From contig OY365741.1 of assembly GCA_959347425.1 (NCBI GenBank), forward strand, positions 434,001 through 498,000: a DNA stretch of 64,000 bases, in the 5' to 3' direction. Both the position numbers and the translations under genes were made by a program. Positions 8,905-18,318 of this stretch are shown in pieces (within the stretch, counting starts at the first letter, position 1; each line of letters starts with the position of its first letter). The stretch comes from an uncultured Amylibacter sp. (GTDB taxonomy: Bacteria; Pseudomonadota; Alphaproteobacteria; Rhodobacterales; Rhodobacteraceae). The notes beneath the pieces are model-generated. The model was given only the letters and a program-made list of their open reading frames with translations. It did not search any database and was not told the DNA's origin.

Positions 8905-9843
8905 ATGCCGACAGATGTAAAACGAATTTTTGCTAGCCCGCTTGCCCGCCGATTGGCGGGGGATGCGGGCTTGGATTTGGCAAGCATCACGGGCAGTGGT
9001 CCGAACGGGCGGATTGTGAAAGCGGATGTTTTGGGTGCTGGTGTAGGTGCTGGTGCTGGTGCGGTTTCGGGGGCGGTTTCATCCCCGACCCCTACCCCAA
9101 CCTTGCCAACAAGCCAGAATCGAGAGGCGGTGAAATTACTCTACCCCGCCCGTGCGTTTGACGAAATCCCCCTAAATTCCATGCGCAAAATCATCGCAAC
9201 GCGATTGACGGAGGCCAAACAGACTATCCCGCATTTTTATCTTCGGCGACGCGCACGGATTGACAAACTGCTGGCGTTACGTGCGGAATTAAACGCGGGG
9301 CTGGCGGAACAAGGCGTGAAAATATCGCTGAATGACTTTATTATTAAGGCGAGCGCGCGGGCGTTAATCGCTGTGCCACGGGCGAATGTCGCGTGGGCTG
9401 GCGATTGTTTATTGCAATTCAAAGCCGCCGATATTGCCATAGCCGTGGCGATTGAGGACGGGTTGCTGACCCCAGTGATAGAGGATTGCGATAGTAAAAC
9501 TCTGTCCGTTATAAGTGCAGAGATGAAGGATAAGGCCGCCCGCGCCCGTGATAAAAAGCTGTCACCAGAGGAGTATCAGGGCGGTAGTTTTTCTATTTCC
9601 AACCTAGGAATGATGGGTGTGGAAGAGTTTGATGCGGTGATAAATCCCCCGCAAGGCGCGATTTTGGCGGTCGGCACTGGGCAGAAAACCCCGGTTATTG
9701 GGGCGCGGGGCGGGGTCGAGACGGCTACGCTGTTATCGCTGAGCATGTCGTTGGATCACCGCGCGATTGACGGTGCTCTGGGCGCGGAATTGCTGGGCGC
9801 GATTGTCGGGTATTTGGAAGAGCCTTTGACGATGCTTGCTTAA
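8905..9843 (+). CDS. pdhC: Dihydrolipoamide acetyltransferase (E2) lacking a lipoyl domain
   Basis: A 312-residue E2, far shorter than the usual 410-450. It starts MPTDVKRIFASPLARRLA, so the N-terminus is directly the peripheral-subunit-binding domain (about 9-42). A Gly/Ala/Pro linker (45-75) and the catalytic acyltransferase domain with DHRAIDGALGA near the end follow. The ATG at 8905 has AGGGGG upstream, and only 13 bp separate it from the pdhB stop, so no lipoyl domain is hidden. The first five residues, MPTDV, mirror MPTDI of PdhB, which suggests loss of an ancestral lipoyl domain by recombination. The complex probably relies on the PdhB lipoyl arm. Confidence 0.93.
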   Translation: MPTDVKRIFASPLARRLAGDAGLDLASITGSGPNGRIVKADVLGAGVGAGAGAVSGAVSSPTPTPTLPTSQNREAVKLLYPARAFDEIPLNSMRKIIATRLTEAKQTIPHFYLRRRARIDKLLALRAELNAGLAEQGVKISLNDFIIKASARALIAVPRANVAWAGDCLLQFKAADIAIAVAIEDGLLTPVIEDCDSKTLSVISAEMKDKAARARDKKLSPEEYQGGSFSISNLGMMGVEEFDAVINPPQGAILAVGTGQKTPVIGARGGVETATLLSLSMSLDHRAIDGALGAELLGAIVGYLEEPLTMLA

Positions 9844-9883
9844 TTAGTTGTTAGTTATTAGTTATTAGTTGTTAGTTATTTTC
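9844..9883. repeat. Heptamer array (ATTAGTT type)
   Basis: Follows the pdhC stop codon without a gap and forms the left member of an inverted pair with the array at 10347-10396. Confidence 0.85.
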
Positions 9884-9888
9884 CACTT

Positions 9889-10346
9889 CTTGACTGGTCG
9901 GCATTGCGTAGCAATGACGAAGACCCGCAAGGGCTAAATAATTGTGAATGATTGGTTATGAGAGGTTAAGAGCGGAGGTTTTTTGTTGCGCCCTCACTTC
10001 GGGGCAAGCCCCTTTGTTCGGTCGCCCACCCGCCCACCCCTCCTGCGGAGAGCTGGACGGGGTTTTGTGGCTAAAGCCTATCCTAGCATCTAGGCACAGC
10101 CTAAATAAATTTAGAGCAAACCCATCACCACTTCCCAAGTATTCTTTGCAAATAATCCAATCTAACGTCTTGTTATTCCAGATAGTAAATTTATAGAATC
10201 ATTATCATCTTGTAACCAAAGGGCTTTTGGCATGCTCCCGCGAAGCGGGGGCTACGCACAAAAGACCATGCTGGTCGGCACTCATTGTTTTAATTTGCGG
10301 GCAGGTTCAACTGCCCTATGTCGCGATGACGAAGACCCGCAAGGGC
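9889..10346 (+). repeat. Family A repeat, copy A2, with nested hairpin
   Basis: A duplicated tail fragment (9889-9937, hairpin CATTGC/GCAATG) is followed by a full copy from 9948. The main hairpin here is CTCCCGC-GAA-GCGGGGG. The module GGGCAGGTTCAACTGCCC at 10299-10316, which is the inner hairpin of family B in reverse, is inserted where other copies have the TCGC/GCGA hairpin. An open frame of 82 codons (9948-10196) is present but judged a by-product of the repeat. Confidence 0.85.
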
Positions 10347-10396
10347 TATTCATAATTCACAATTCATAATTCACAATTCACAATTCACAATTCACC
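10347..10396. repeat. Heptamer array (AATTCAC/AATTCAT type)
   Basis: About seven units of AATTCAC and AATTCAT, ending 1-2 bp before the rnpB -35 box. Confidence 0.85.
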
Positions 10397-10397
10397 C

Positions 10398-10426
10398 TTG
10401 ACTCCTAATAACAAACCCCCTATCTT
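10398..10426 (+). promoter_or_regulatory. rnpB promoter
   Basis: TTGACT at 10398-10403 and TATCTT at 10421-10426 have a 17-bp spacer. Transcription would start at 10433-10434, exactly at the P1 helix of RNase P RNA. Confidence 0.75.
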
Positions 10427-10433
10427 ACACCTC

Positions 10434-10845
10434 AGGCGGATGGTCGGATGATCGCGTGCCTTTCACACGCACGAGGAAAGTCCGGACTTCCTAAAGCAAC
10501 AGCGGCGGGTAACGCCCGCCTAGGGCAACCTAAGGGATAGCGCCACAGAAAACAAACAGCCGCAGAAAGGGTGTTCTCACCCTTACAAACCTGCTGGTTA
10601 CGGTGAAACGGTGGGGTAAGAGCCCACCGCGATGGTGGTAACATCATCGGCGAAGGCAAGCCCCGCTGGAAGCAAAACCAAATAGAAATCGCGCGCTCGT
10701 AAGGGCAGGGTTCGCTTTAACCCGTTGCGGTTTGGGTAGGTTGCAAGAGCCCTTTGGCAACAAAGGGCCTAGATGAATGATCATCAAAGCGGGCGCGGAT
10801 TTATCCGCCCTGCCGAACAAAATCCGGCTTATAGACCGTCCGCCT
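10434..10845 (+). ncRNA. rnpB: RNase P RNA (type A)
   Basis: Catalytic RNA that trims the 5' ends of tRNA precursors. Diagnostic segments occur in order: GAGGAAAGTCCGGAC near 10471, ACAGAAA near 10545, GGGGTAAGAGCCCACCG near 10611, a conserved late GATGAATGATCATC near 10772, and AAAATCCGGCTTATAG near 10819. The 5' end AGGCGGATGGTC pairs with the 3' end GACCGTCCGCCT to close helix P1. Length is about 412 nt. A short T-rich stretch follows. Confidence 0.95.
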
Positions 10846-10964
10846 TTTATTTTCCCCCACGCTTTATTTACCCCCCAAAAAGCACCTTGCGGTTTGGCAC
10901 GAAATATCCTATCATTTGGAAAACCACCCGAAACCCCAATAAACCCGAAAACAGGAACCCCCCC

Positions 10965-11999
10965 ATGCTTTACAAAGACCTGCCCGCCGCAATCGGCAAC
11001 ACCCCCTTGATTTTATTGAAAAAAGCCTCTGCTTTAACGGGCTGTAACATCTACGGCAAGGCCGAATTTATGAACCCCGGCCAATCGGTGAAAGACCGTG
11101 CCGCGCTGGGAATTATCCGTGATGCGATTGCCTCTGGTCGCTTGCAGGAAGGCGGCACTATCGTGGAAGGCACGGCGGGAAATACGGGCATTGGGCTTGC
11201 GCTGGTTGGCAACGCGCTGGGTTTCAAAACCGTTATTGTTATACCCGAAACGCAAAGCCAAGAGAAAAAAGACATGCTACGGCTGGCGGGTGCGTCGCTG
11301 GTGGAAGTCCCCGCGAAACCGTATAAAGACCCGAATAACTATGTCAAATACTCGCAACGGTTGGCAGAGCGACTGGCGCAAAGCGAACCCAAGGGCGCGA
11401 TTTGGGCAAATCAGTTTGACAATATCGCCAATCGCCAAGCCCATATTGACACGACCGCCCCCGAAATTTGGGAGCAAACACAGGGTAAAGTCGACGGCTT
11501 CATCTGCTCTGTCGGCACAGGCGGAACGCTGGCTGGTGTGGCGATGGGGTTGCGGGAACGCAATCCCGCCGTGAAAATCGGCATAGCCGATCCGGACGGT
11601 GCGGCCTTATATAACTACTATAAAAACGGCGAATTAAAGGCCGAGGGCAGTTCTATCACAGAAGGCATCGGGCAAGGGCGAATCACCGCCAATTTGGAGA
11701 GGCTATCCGTGGATATGGCGTATAATATCCCCGATAGCGAAGCCCTGCCGATTGTGTTTGACCTGCTGCAAGAGGAAGGTCTTTGCATGGGCAGTTCCTC
11801 TGGCATCAACATCGCGGGGGCGATTCGCATGGCGCAGGATATGGGGCGCGGGCATACTATTATCACGGTTTTATGCGATTTCGGCACACGCTATCAATCC
11901 AAACTGTTTAACCCCAAGTTTTTGCAGGCGAACAACCTGCCCTACCCCGAATGGCTGGCGACTCGCGGGGTGAAATTGCCCACGGTTTTTATCGATTAA
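10965..11999 (+). CDS. cysK: Cysteine synthase A (O-acetylserine sulfhydrylase family)
   Basis: A PLP enzyme making cysteine from O-acetylserine and sulfide. The protein has 344 residues. The PLP lysine is K43 in GQSVKDRAAL, the substrate loop reads EGTAGNTG near 67, and the phosphate-binding loop is GTGGT near 185. EGTAGNTG instead of EPTSGNTG is characteristic of the longer alphaproteobacterial CysK subgroup. The ATG at 10965 with AGGA 9 bp upstream is chosen; a longer frame would run into rnpB. A lipoprotein gene follows 21 bp later. Confidence 0.9.
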   Translation: MLYKDLPAAIGNTPLILLKKASALTGCNIYGKAEFMNPGQSVKDRAALGIIRDAIASGRLQEGGTIVEGTAGNTGIGLALVGNALGFKTVIVIPETQSQEKKDMLRLAGASLVEVPAKPYKDPNNYVKYSQRLAERLAQSEPKGAIWANQFDNIANRQAHIDTTAPEIWEQTQGKVDGFICSVGTGGTLAGVAMGLRERNPAVKIGIADPDGAALYNYYKNGELKAEGSSITEGIGQGRITANLERLSVDMAYNIPDSEALPIVFDLLQEEGLCMGSSSGINIAGAIRMAQDMGRGHTIITVLCDFGTRYQSKLFNPKFLQANNLPYPEWLATRGVKLPTVFID

Positions 12000-12020
12000 G
12001 AAAAAACTGGGGATTTAATA

Positions 12021-12710
12021 ATGAAAAAACTTATTATCCTTGCCATTCTTGTAGCCATCACCGCTTGCGGAGGTGGTAAATTTGGCGACCCGAACCCCAA
12101 CGCAGTGCCTGAAAATTTTAGCCGCTATCTGACCTCTCGTATCGCCACCGATCCGATAAAAAGCCACTTTCTTTATGGTTATGCTGATGGGCTAAATGCC
12201 TCTATCCCCGTGGGGTTTCGGATGTCTATTGACCAACAGGTCGGGCGCAGAGGCGCGGATGAAGACAACCCCGATGGCTTTGCCTATTTCGCGATAGAGC
12301 CGAACGGCGGAGGCGAGCAGTATTTTTACGCAGGTATTCTTTCGGGGACTGATTTGGGGCTACCTCTTAATGCGCAGCCAGCAAACGCGAATTGGGCGGG
12401 GCATATATCATTTCACGCGCAGGACGGGGCAAATCTTACTAACCAAGCTATAACCTTTGGTGTTAATTTTGCCGAGGGGACTTTTACAAGCAACCCGTTG
12501 CCTGACATAACACTGATGGTTAATGGCGTTTTTGGCGAGCATATCAATGCCTCTGGTCTTGCGCGCGGCGAAATGGGTGGCTTTGTCATCTTGGACGCGA
12601 ATGACCCAACGACAACCGCCAGCCTGATTGGGCTAATAGGGGCGCAAGGTGCGGTCGGTGCGTTTAACAGTGGGACTTTCGCGGGTGGTTTTACCGCAAC
12701 CAATCCATAA
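12021..12710 (+). CDS. Small lipoprotein with a single [13 protein letters not shown] module
   Basis: A 229-residue protein with a lipoprotein signal ending in TAC (C16 lipidated), hence membrane anchored. The mature part is Gly/Asn/Asp-rich and probably beta-stranded. It contains FYAGILSGTDLGLPL near 110-125 and ends with [15 protein letters not shown] and FAGGFTA. The same two signatures occur in each repeat of the giant lipoprotein at 46.7-50.1 kb, so this looks like its single-module relative. The closing GAVGAF...GGF pattern recalls the beta-barrels of TbpB-like surface lipoproteins, but this is only a resemblance. Function unknown. Confidence 0.8.
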   Translation: MKKLIILAILVAITACGGGKFGDPNPNAVPENFSRYLTSRIATDPIKSHFLYGYADGLNASIPVGFRMSIDQQVGRRGADEDNPDGFAYFAIEPNGGGEQYFYAGILSGTDLGLPLNAQPANANWAGHISFHAQDGANLTNQAITFGVNFAEGTFTSNPLPDITLMVNGVFGEHINASGLARGEMGGFVILDANDPTTTASLIGLIGAQGAVGAFNSGTFAGGFTATNP

Positions 12711-12752
12711 ACCGCCTTGAAATACCTGTAAAATCCTATTAGAATAACCATT

Positions 12753-15203
12753 ATGAAACTCATACCTCCCTTTTATTCACTACTTGCCGTTGTTGCCCTT
12801 GTGCTGGCGATTGCCACGCCTTCCCACGCCCAAACCCCGCCGTTTGACGAGGCGGCCTTTGAAAACCTTGCCGAGCGCACCGAATCGGTGTTAAGCAACA
12901 CCACGACCTCTGCCGAATCTTTGGATATTTTGCGCAGCGAGCTGTTATTATACCGCGCCGAAACCTTTGATTTGCAAAGCGGATTGATAGACCAGTTAGC
13001 GGAAATAAAGGCGGCATTGGACGAATTGGGCGACCCGCCCGCCGATGACGCAACGCCAGAGCCCGAATCGATAGCCCAGCAACGAGATGCGTTAAACGCC
13101 GAACACGCCAAGGTGCAAGAACCCTATCTGGTATTGCGCCAATCGTACCGCCGTGCGGATATTCTTATTAAACAAATTGACCAGTTAAAAAGCGACCAAA
13201 AGCAAGCGCGGCTTTATACACGGGGTGAAACGCCACTTGCCCCACGCAACATTATCCAAGCAAGCAGGGCTTTATGGGCGTATTTTAACGGGCTACGGAC
13301 AGAGATGTTGCGCGATATTGCCAACCCTATCAGCAATCAAAATCGCTGGAATTCGGCGTTTGAAATCGCCATGTTCCTTATTTTGGGGCTGGGCATGATG
13401 GTGCTTGCCCCGATAATTTTATCACGCAATATCGCGAATAATTTTGCCCGCCCAAGCGGACGGCGCAAGAGTATGGAGGGCTTAGTGCTGTCATTATTGC
13501 TGCTGGTCGTTCCCATTCTGGGCGCGATAACTCTGTCCAATATCGTTGATTTACTGGGAATTTTCCTAATCCGCGGTGCGCCGATTATTGAAATTATCCA
13601 AACCGTCGGGTTTAGCATTGCGCCGATGTTCTGGCTGGCTCGGTATTTGTTTTTCGCCGATTCGCCACTGGCTATGCGTTTGAATGATGGGGCGATGCGC
13701 CATAGGATGCTACGCTCTTTCCGCGTTGTTTTACTGGGTATAGCCGTTGTTTATGCTTTGGGGATTTTCGTGCTAGTCGTCGAGTCCTCGGAAGACTGGA
13801 CACCGCAAATCACCAGCGTTTTGTTCTTTCCCCTGATTGTCGCGATGAGCATGCTTTTGTGGCAGATTGGCACGGGTATGCGTCAATACTATGCCCTGAC
13901 CTATGCGGCGGAGGCGCAGGAAAATGCCGTTGACTCCGCGCCGAAAGAAACGTTTCTGCCCTTTATTTTCACGACTTTTATCGCGGTTCTGCCCCTGGTG
14001 GCGATTGGGCTGATAGCCGCCGCCGCGATTGGTTATACCAATCTGGCGCAATTTGTGGTCGCGGGGATCGTGACCTCGCTGATGCTGATTGGCGGGGTTT
14101 ATGTGGTGTTTTATCTGCTGACCGATATTATCGATTCGTTTTATATGCGTGGCTTGGCGGAGACGGACGCGGACACGCCCGTGCAAACCCTGCGTAAGGG
14201 CGGGTTGTATCGTTCGGTTCTGGGGTTGGTTTTGATTCTGGCTTCCCTGCCGTTTCACGCCTTGGCTTGGGGGTCGCAATCCAGCGATCTTTTAGATATG
14301 TGGCGGTTATTGCAGGATGGATTTATCGTCGGCGATATGCAGTTTTCCAGTTGGGATATGGCTTCGTTTGTGCTGATTTTCACAGTCGGCTATATCGTTA
14401 CGCGTCTTCTGCAAGCAACCCTGCGCAATAATATCCTGCCCAATACACGGATAGAAGTCGGGGCGCAAAACGCCATCGTAACGGGGCTGGGCTATACCGG
14501 TATTTTCCTTGCGGCGGTGATTGCGATTACTTCCACGGGGTTGGATTTGTCCAATCTGGCGATTGTCGCGGGGGCGTTGTCGGTAGGTATTGGGTTTGGG
14601 TTGCAAACGGTTGTGTCTAACTTTGTGTCGGGGATTATTTTGCTGATTGAACGGCCGATTAAGCTGGGCGATTGGGTGGAAGTCGGCGCGTATAGCGGGA
14701 ATGTGCGCAAAATTTCCGTGCGGTCAACCGAAATTGAGACCTTCGACCGCGCCAGTATTATCGTGCCGAATGCCGATTTAATCGGCGGAGTTGTCACGAA
14801 TTGGACCCACGCGAATAACTATGGGCGCGTGATTATCCCTATTGGCGTGGGTTATGATAGCGATGTTCATCATGTCCGTGATGTTTTGATGGAGGTGGTG
14901 TCGGCGAATGATTTGGTGCTGAAACGCCCCGAACCCAAGATTTTGTTTATGCGGTTTGGGGCGGATGCCTTGGAATTTGAGGTGCGGGCGATTTTGAAGG
15001 ATGTGAATACGGTGATAACCGCGACCTCGGATTTGAACTATGCGATTGCTGGGCGGTTTAGAGAAGAGGGGATTGAAATCCCGTTTGCCCAACGTGATGT
15101 TACCATTAAAAATCCAGAGGTTTTGGCGGGGATTGTGGCGAAAAGTAAGAAGCCCGTTAAGAAATCCGCGAAATCCGTGAAGTCCGCGAAGAATAAAAAA
15201 TAG
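12753..15203 (+). CDS. Large MscS-family mechanosensitive channel
   Basis: An 816-residue inner-membrane channel. It has a signal peptide (cleavage after SHA, about residue 26), a periplasmic helical domain of the DUF3772 type (27-195), several membrane spans (about 205-560), then the MscS pore and beta domain. The pore signature GIGFGLQTVVSNFVSG is near 612, followed by ERPIKLGDWVEVG. Such large MscS relatives release solutes on osmotic downshock. The C-terminus ends in a Lys/Ser/Ala-rich tail. The ABC ATPase gene begins 2 bp after the stop. Confidence 0.9.
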   Translation: MKLIPPFYSLLAVVALVLAIATPSHAQTPPFDEAAFENLAERTESVLSNTTTSAESLDILRSELLLYRAETFDLQSGLIDQLAEIKAALDELGDPPADDATPEPESIAQQRDALNAEHAKVQEPYLVLRQSYRRADILIKQIDQLKSDQKQARLYTRGETPLAPRNIIQASRALWAYFNGLRTEMLRDIANPISNQNRWNSAFEIAMFLILGLGMMVLAPIILSRNIANNFARPSGRRKSMEGLVLSLLLLVVPILGAITLSNIVDLLGIFLIRGAPIIEIIQTVGFSIAPMFWLARYLFFADSPLAMRLNDGAMRHRMLRSFRVVLLGIAVVYALGIFVLVVESSEDWTPQITSVLFFPLIVAMSMLLWQIGTGMRQYYALTYAAEAQENAVDSAPKETFLPFIFTTFIAVLPLVAIGLIAAAAIGYTNLAQFVVAGIVTSLMLIGGVYVVFYLLTDIIDSFYMRGLAETDADTPVQTLRKGGLYRSVLGLVLILASLPFHALAWGSQSSDLLDMWRLLQDGFIVGDMQFSSWDMASFVLIFTVGYIVTRLLQATLRNNILPNTRIEVGAQNAIVTGLGYTGIFLAAVIAITSTGLDLSNLAIVAGALSVGIGFGLQTVVSNFVSGIILLIERPIKLGDWVEVGAYSGNVRKISVRSTEIETFDRASIIVPNADLIGGVVTNWTHANNYGRVIIPIGVGYDSDVHHVRDVLMEVVSANDLVLKRPEPKILFMRFGADALEFEVRAILKDVNTVITATSDLNYAIAGRFREEGIEIPFAQRDVTIKNPEVLAGIVAKSKKPVKKSAKSVKSAKNKK

Positions 15204-15205
15204 CG

Positions 15206-16282
15206 ATGATGGAACCCCCTGCCCGCCTATCCCTGCAAAACATTACCCGCGTCTTTGACAAACAAACCGCGCTGGACGATGTGTCGTTATCCCTGCAAGC
15301 GGGGCAAATCACCTGCTTGCTGGGGCCTTCGGGCTGTGGCAAATCCACGATTTTACGCATAGCAGCGGGGGTCGACCGCCAAACCAGCGGCTCGGTCTTT
15401 CTGGACGGCGACCTGATTTCAAACACACACACACACCTGCCCGCAGAAAACCGCGCAATCGGGCTGATATTCCAAGATTTCGCGCTGTTCCCCCATTTGA
15501 CGGTATCGGCAAACATCTCTTTTGGACTGTGCAGAGGCGCGGCCTGTCGCGAACGAGTTGGGGTTTTGCTGGACAAAATCGGGCTGGCGGAGCATGCCAA
15601 TAAATACCCGCATCAGTTATCTGGAGGTGAGCAGCAACGGGTTGCTTTGGCACGCGCCCTTGCGCCTCGCCCCGCTATTATGCTGATGGATGAGCCGTTT
15701 TCTGGATTGGATAATCGCCTGCGAGACTCCCTGCGCGACGCGACCCTAAACGTGCTGATGGACGAGGGTACGACCGTTTTGATGGTCACCCACGACCCCG
15801 AAGAAGCGATGCGAACCGCCGACCAAATCGCCCTAATGCGCGATGGGCGGATTGTGCAATCGGGCGCGCCCTATAACATTTACAACGCGCCGATAGACCG
15901 CGCGGCGGCGGCGTTTTTCTCTGATATAAATGTGATAGAGGGGCAGGTTTCGGGGGCATTAACCCGCACTCCGTTTGGCGATTTTCTCACCCCTGGTTAT
16001 GCCAACGGGCAGAGGGTGGAAATCGTTATTCGCCCGCAGCATTTGCGGATTGATTTTGATAGGCAAGGCAAGGGGCCGCATCCTACCGAATCGGACGGCA
16101 CGCCCGCCCGCGCGGCGGTGAAACGGGCGCGGTTTTTGGGGCATCAGAGCCTTGTGGAATTCGTTATGGAGGCTGATGGCAGTACTCTGCACGCGACCGT
16201 GCCTGGGGTGTTTTTGCCCAAGGTGGGGACGGCTTTGTGGCTGTCGGTGCGGCGCGATAGGTGTTTTGTGTTTAGTTGTTAG
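15206..16282 (+). CDS. ABC transporter ATP-binding protein, FbpC/PotA-like
   Basis: A 358-residue ATPase with Walker A GPSGCGKST near 39, Q-loop IFQDFALFP near 88, signature LSGGEQQRVALARAL near 138, Walker B IMLMDEPFSGLD near 158, and H-switch MVTHD near 194. The C-terminal 120 residues are a TOBE-like domain typical of Fe3+, polyamine and sugar importers. No permease or binding protein is encoded nearby, so the substrate is unknown. The final residues FSC and the stop codon come from a heptamer array; the unrelated aminotransferase facing it also ends in FSC for the same reason. Confidence 0.88.
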   Translation: MMEPPARLSLQNITRVFDKQTALDDVSLSLQAGQITCLLGPSGCGKSTILRIAAGVDRQTSGSVFLDGDLISNTHTHLPAENRAIGLIFQDFALFPHLTVSANISFGLCRGAACRERVGVLLDKIGLAEHANKYPHQLSGGEQQRVALARALAPRPAIMLMDEPFSGLDNRLRDSLRDATLNVLMDEGTTVLMVTHDPEEAMRTADQIALMRDGRIVQSGAPYNIYNAPIDRAAAAFFSDINVIEGQVSGALTRTPFGDFLTPGYANGQRVEIVIRPQHLRIDFDRQGKGPHPTESDGTPARAAVKRARFLGHQSLVEFVMEADGSTLHATVPGVFLPKVGTALWLSVRRDRCFVFSC

Positions 16283-16320
16283 TTATTAGTTGTGAGTTAT
16301 TAGTTATTTTTGGTTATTAG
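16274..16320. repeat. Heptamer array (ATTAGTT type) overlapping a stop codon
   Basis: Supplies TTTAGTTGTTAG, the last three codons and stop of the ABC gene, then continues as GTTATTA units. Confidence 0.85.
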
Positions 16321-16731
16321 GGATTGTGGGCTCGTTATTAGGAGTTAAGGATAGAGGTTTTTTGTTGCGCCCTCACTTCGGGGCAAGCCCCTGCGTTCGG
16401 GCTTCCCACCCGCCCACCCCTCCTGCGGAGAGCTGGACGGTTTTTTTTGGCTTTTGCCTGTCCTAGCATCTAGGCAAAGCCTAAATAAATTTAGAGCAAA
16501 CCTATCACCACTTCCCAAGTATTCTTTGCAAATAATCCAATCTAACGTCTTGTTATTCCAGATAATAAATTTATAACAAATCTATAGTCTTGAAACCAAA
16601 GGGCTTTTGGCATGCCCCCGCGAATCTTTGTCTTATCGGGCAGGTTCAACTGCCCTTGTGCGGGGGCTACGCACAAAAGACCACGCTGGTCGGTATCGCG
16701 CAAGCGATTACGAAGACCCGCAGGGCTAAAG
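16321..16731 (+). repeat. Family A repeat, copy A3, with nested hairpin
   Basis: Full copy. The main hairpin arms CCCCCGC (ending near 16622) and GCGGGGG are separated by an insert holding GGGCAGGTTCAACTGCCC at 16638-16655, the same module that sits at a different place in copy A2. There is no gene. Confidence 0.85.
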
Positions 16732-16816
16732 CCACTAACAACTAACAACTAATCACTAATCACTAACAACTAATCACTAATCACTAATAACTAATAACTA
16801 ACAACTAACAACTAAA
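16732..16816. repeat. Heptamer array (AACTAAC/CACTAAT type)
   Basis: About eleven units, running into the 3' end of the minus-strand aminotransferase gene and supplying its stop codon. Confidence 0.9.
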
Positions 16817-18181
16817 GATTTCGCCCAACGCTTTATCCACCGCACCACACATTTCATCCATATCATCACGGGTAGAAATCAACGCGGGCGAAAAGCACAG
16901 CGTATTATTAAACCCAGGGAACGACCGATTTGTCGCGCCGATAATCACGCCTTGCGCCATACAATTCCCGACAACCGCCTGCACCATCTTTTCATCGGCG
17001 GGATCGCGAGACGCTCGGTCAGTCACCAATTCCAGCCCGCAGAACAAGCCTTTGCCACGCACTTGCCCAATACAGGCGTGTTTGTCCTGCAATTCGCCCA
17101 AACGTTCCATCAGGTATTCGCCCAAAGAAACCGTGTTTTCCAGCAACGATTCCTCCTCAATAATCTTCATATTTTCAATCGCGGCCGTAGGCCCCGCCGT
17201 GCACCCACCAAAGGTAGAAACATCGCGAAAATAGCTCATCTTATCGCTGGCATCCTTAAAAATATCAAACACAGCCTCGGTCGTTACCGTGCAGGCAATC
17301 GCGGCATAGCCCGAAGCCACACCCTTTGCCATCGTCACAAAATCGGGTTTCAAACCGTAATGCTGATAGCCAAACCAAGTGCCAGTCCGCCCAACACCGC
17401 ACACGACTTCGTCAATATGCAGCAGGATTTTATACTTGCGGCACAACGCCTCTGCCCCTTGTAAATAGCCCTCTGGCGGAACAATCACACCGCCACCTGC
17501 GGTTATCGGTTCCAGCACCATCGCGCCAATCGTATCCGCGCCCTCGGCCTTTATCACCGCCTCTATCGCGTCCAAAGACTGCTGAGTATAATCGCCCGGG
17601 CCGTATTCACTGCGGTATTCCAAACAATGGGGGATTTTCACGAATCCATCGGGGAAAGGGCCGTAATGCGTCATCCGCTCTGCATGCCCGCACGCACCCA
17701 AATTGGCGATAGTCGTGCCGTGATAATCGCGGTCGCGAAACAGGATTTTCCACTTTTTCCCACCATGGACTTGCGCCGATATTTGGCGCACCATTTTATA
17801 GACCTTTTCATTGGCTTCAGAGCCAGAATTGGAATAATAAACCCGCGTTAGCCCGGGCATTTTATCGGTCAGCATATCGGCAAAAATCGCCCCAGGGACA
17901 GAGCCAGCCGTACCAGCAAAATAATTCATTTTAATCAATTGGTCGCGCACAGCGTTGGCAATCCGCTCTCGCCCATAGCCCACATTGACCGTCCAAATCC
18001 CGCCAGAGACCGTGTCCAAATGGTTTTTCCCATGCTGATCCCAGACGCGGTTGCCTTTGCCTTCGACTATGATGCGGGGCTCGCCCGTTTCAAAGGGTTT
18101 GTGCTGTATCAGGTGATGCCAGACGTTTTTACGGTCGTTTTCTACGATGTCAGAGATGTCGTTTGTTGCAAGATAATCCAT
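16805..18181 (-). CDS. tpa: Taurine:pyruvate aminotransferase
   Basis: A class III PLP aminotransferase of 459 residues that moves the amino group of taurine to pyruvate, giving sulfoacetaldehyde and alanine. Recognised by WHHLIQHKPFET near 21, the GGIWTVNVGYGRERIANAVR segment, the catalytic region ILLHIDEVVCGVGRTG, and the PLP lysine in FVTMAKGVASGY, all typical of Tpa. The ATG at 18181 follows AAGGA by about 9 bp; a longer frame begins at 18241. No sulfoacetaldehyde acetyltransferase or taurine transporter lies nearby. Related beta-alanine or other omega-aminotransferase activity cannot be excluded. Confidence 0.85.
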   Translation of the reverse strand: MDYLATNDISDIVENDRKNVWHHLIQHKPFETGEPRIIVEGKGNRVWDQHGKNHLDTVSGGIWTVNVGYGRERIANAVRDQLIKMNYFAGTAGSVPGAIFADMLTDKMPGLTRVYYSNSGSEANEKVYKMVRQISAQVHGGKKWKILFRDRDYHGTTIANLGACGHAERMTHYGPFPDGFVKIPHCLEYRSEYGPGDYTQQSLDAIEAVIKAEGADTIGAMVLEPITAGGGVIVPPEGYLQGAEALCRKYKILLHIDEVVCGVGRTGTWFGYQHYGLKPDFVTMAKGVASGYAAIACTVTTEAVFDIFKDASDKMSYFRDVSTFGGCTAGPTAAIENMKIIEEESLLENTVSLGEYLMERLGELQDKHACIGQVRGKGLFCGLELVTDRASRDPADEKMVQAVVGNCMAQGVIIGATNRSFPGFNNTLCFSPALISTRDDMDEMCGAVDKALGEIFSC

Positions 18182-18318
18182 AGTGGGTGTCCTTTTTGAT
18201 GGTTTGTTAAGTGGTTTTAAGAGTGGTTTTAAGAAATGCACGAATGCTGGGGGTATTATGGGGGAAAATTGCGAAAATGCAAGGGGGATTTGTGGGGTTT
18301 TGTGGGATTATCCGCTCG

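Noticed and set aside
10773..10964. Extended cysK start inside the 3' part of RNase P RNA
   Set aside because: The extension overlaps rnpB and is absent from the family; the ATG at 10965 has a ribosome-binding site.
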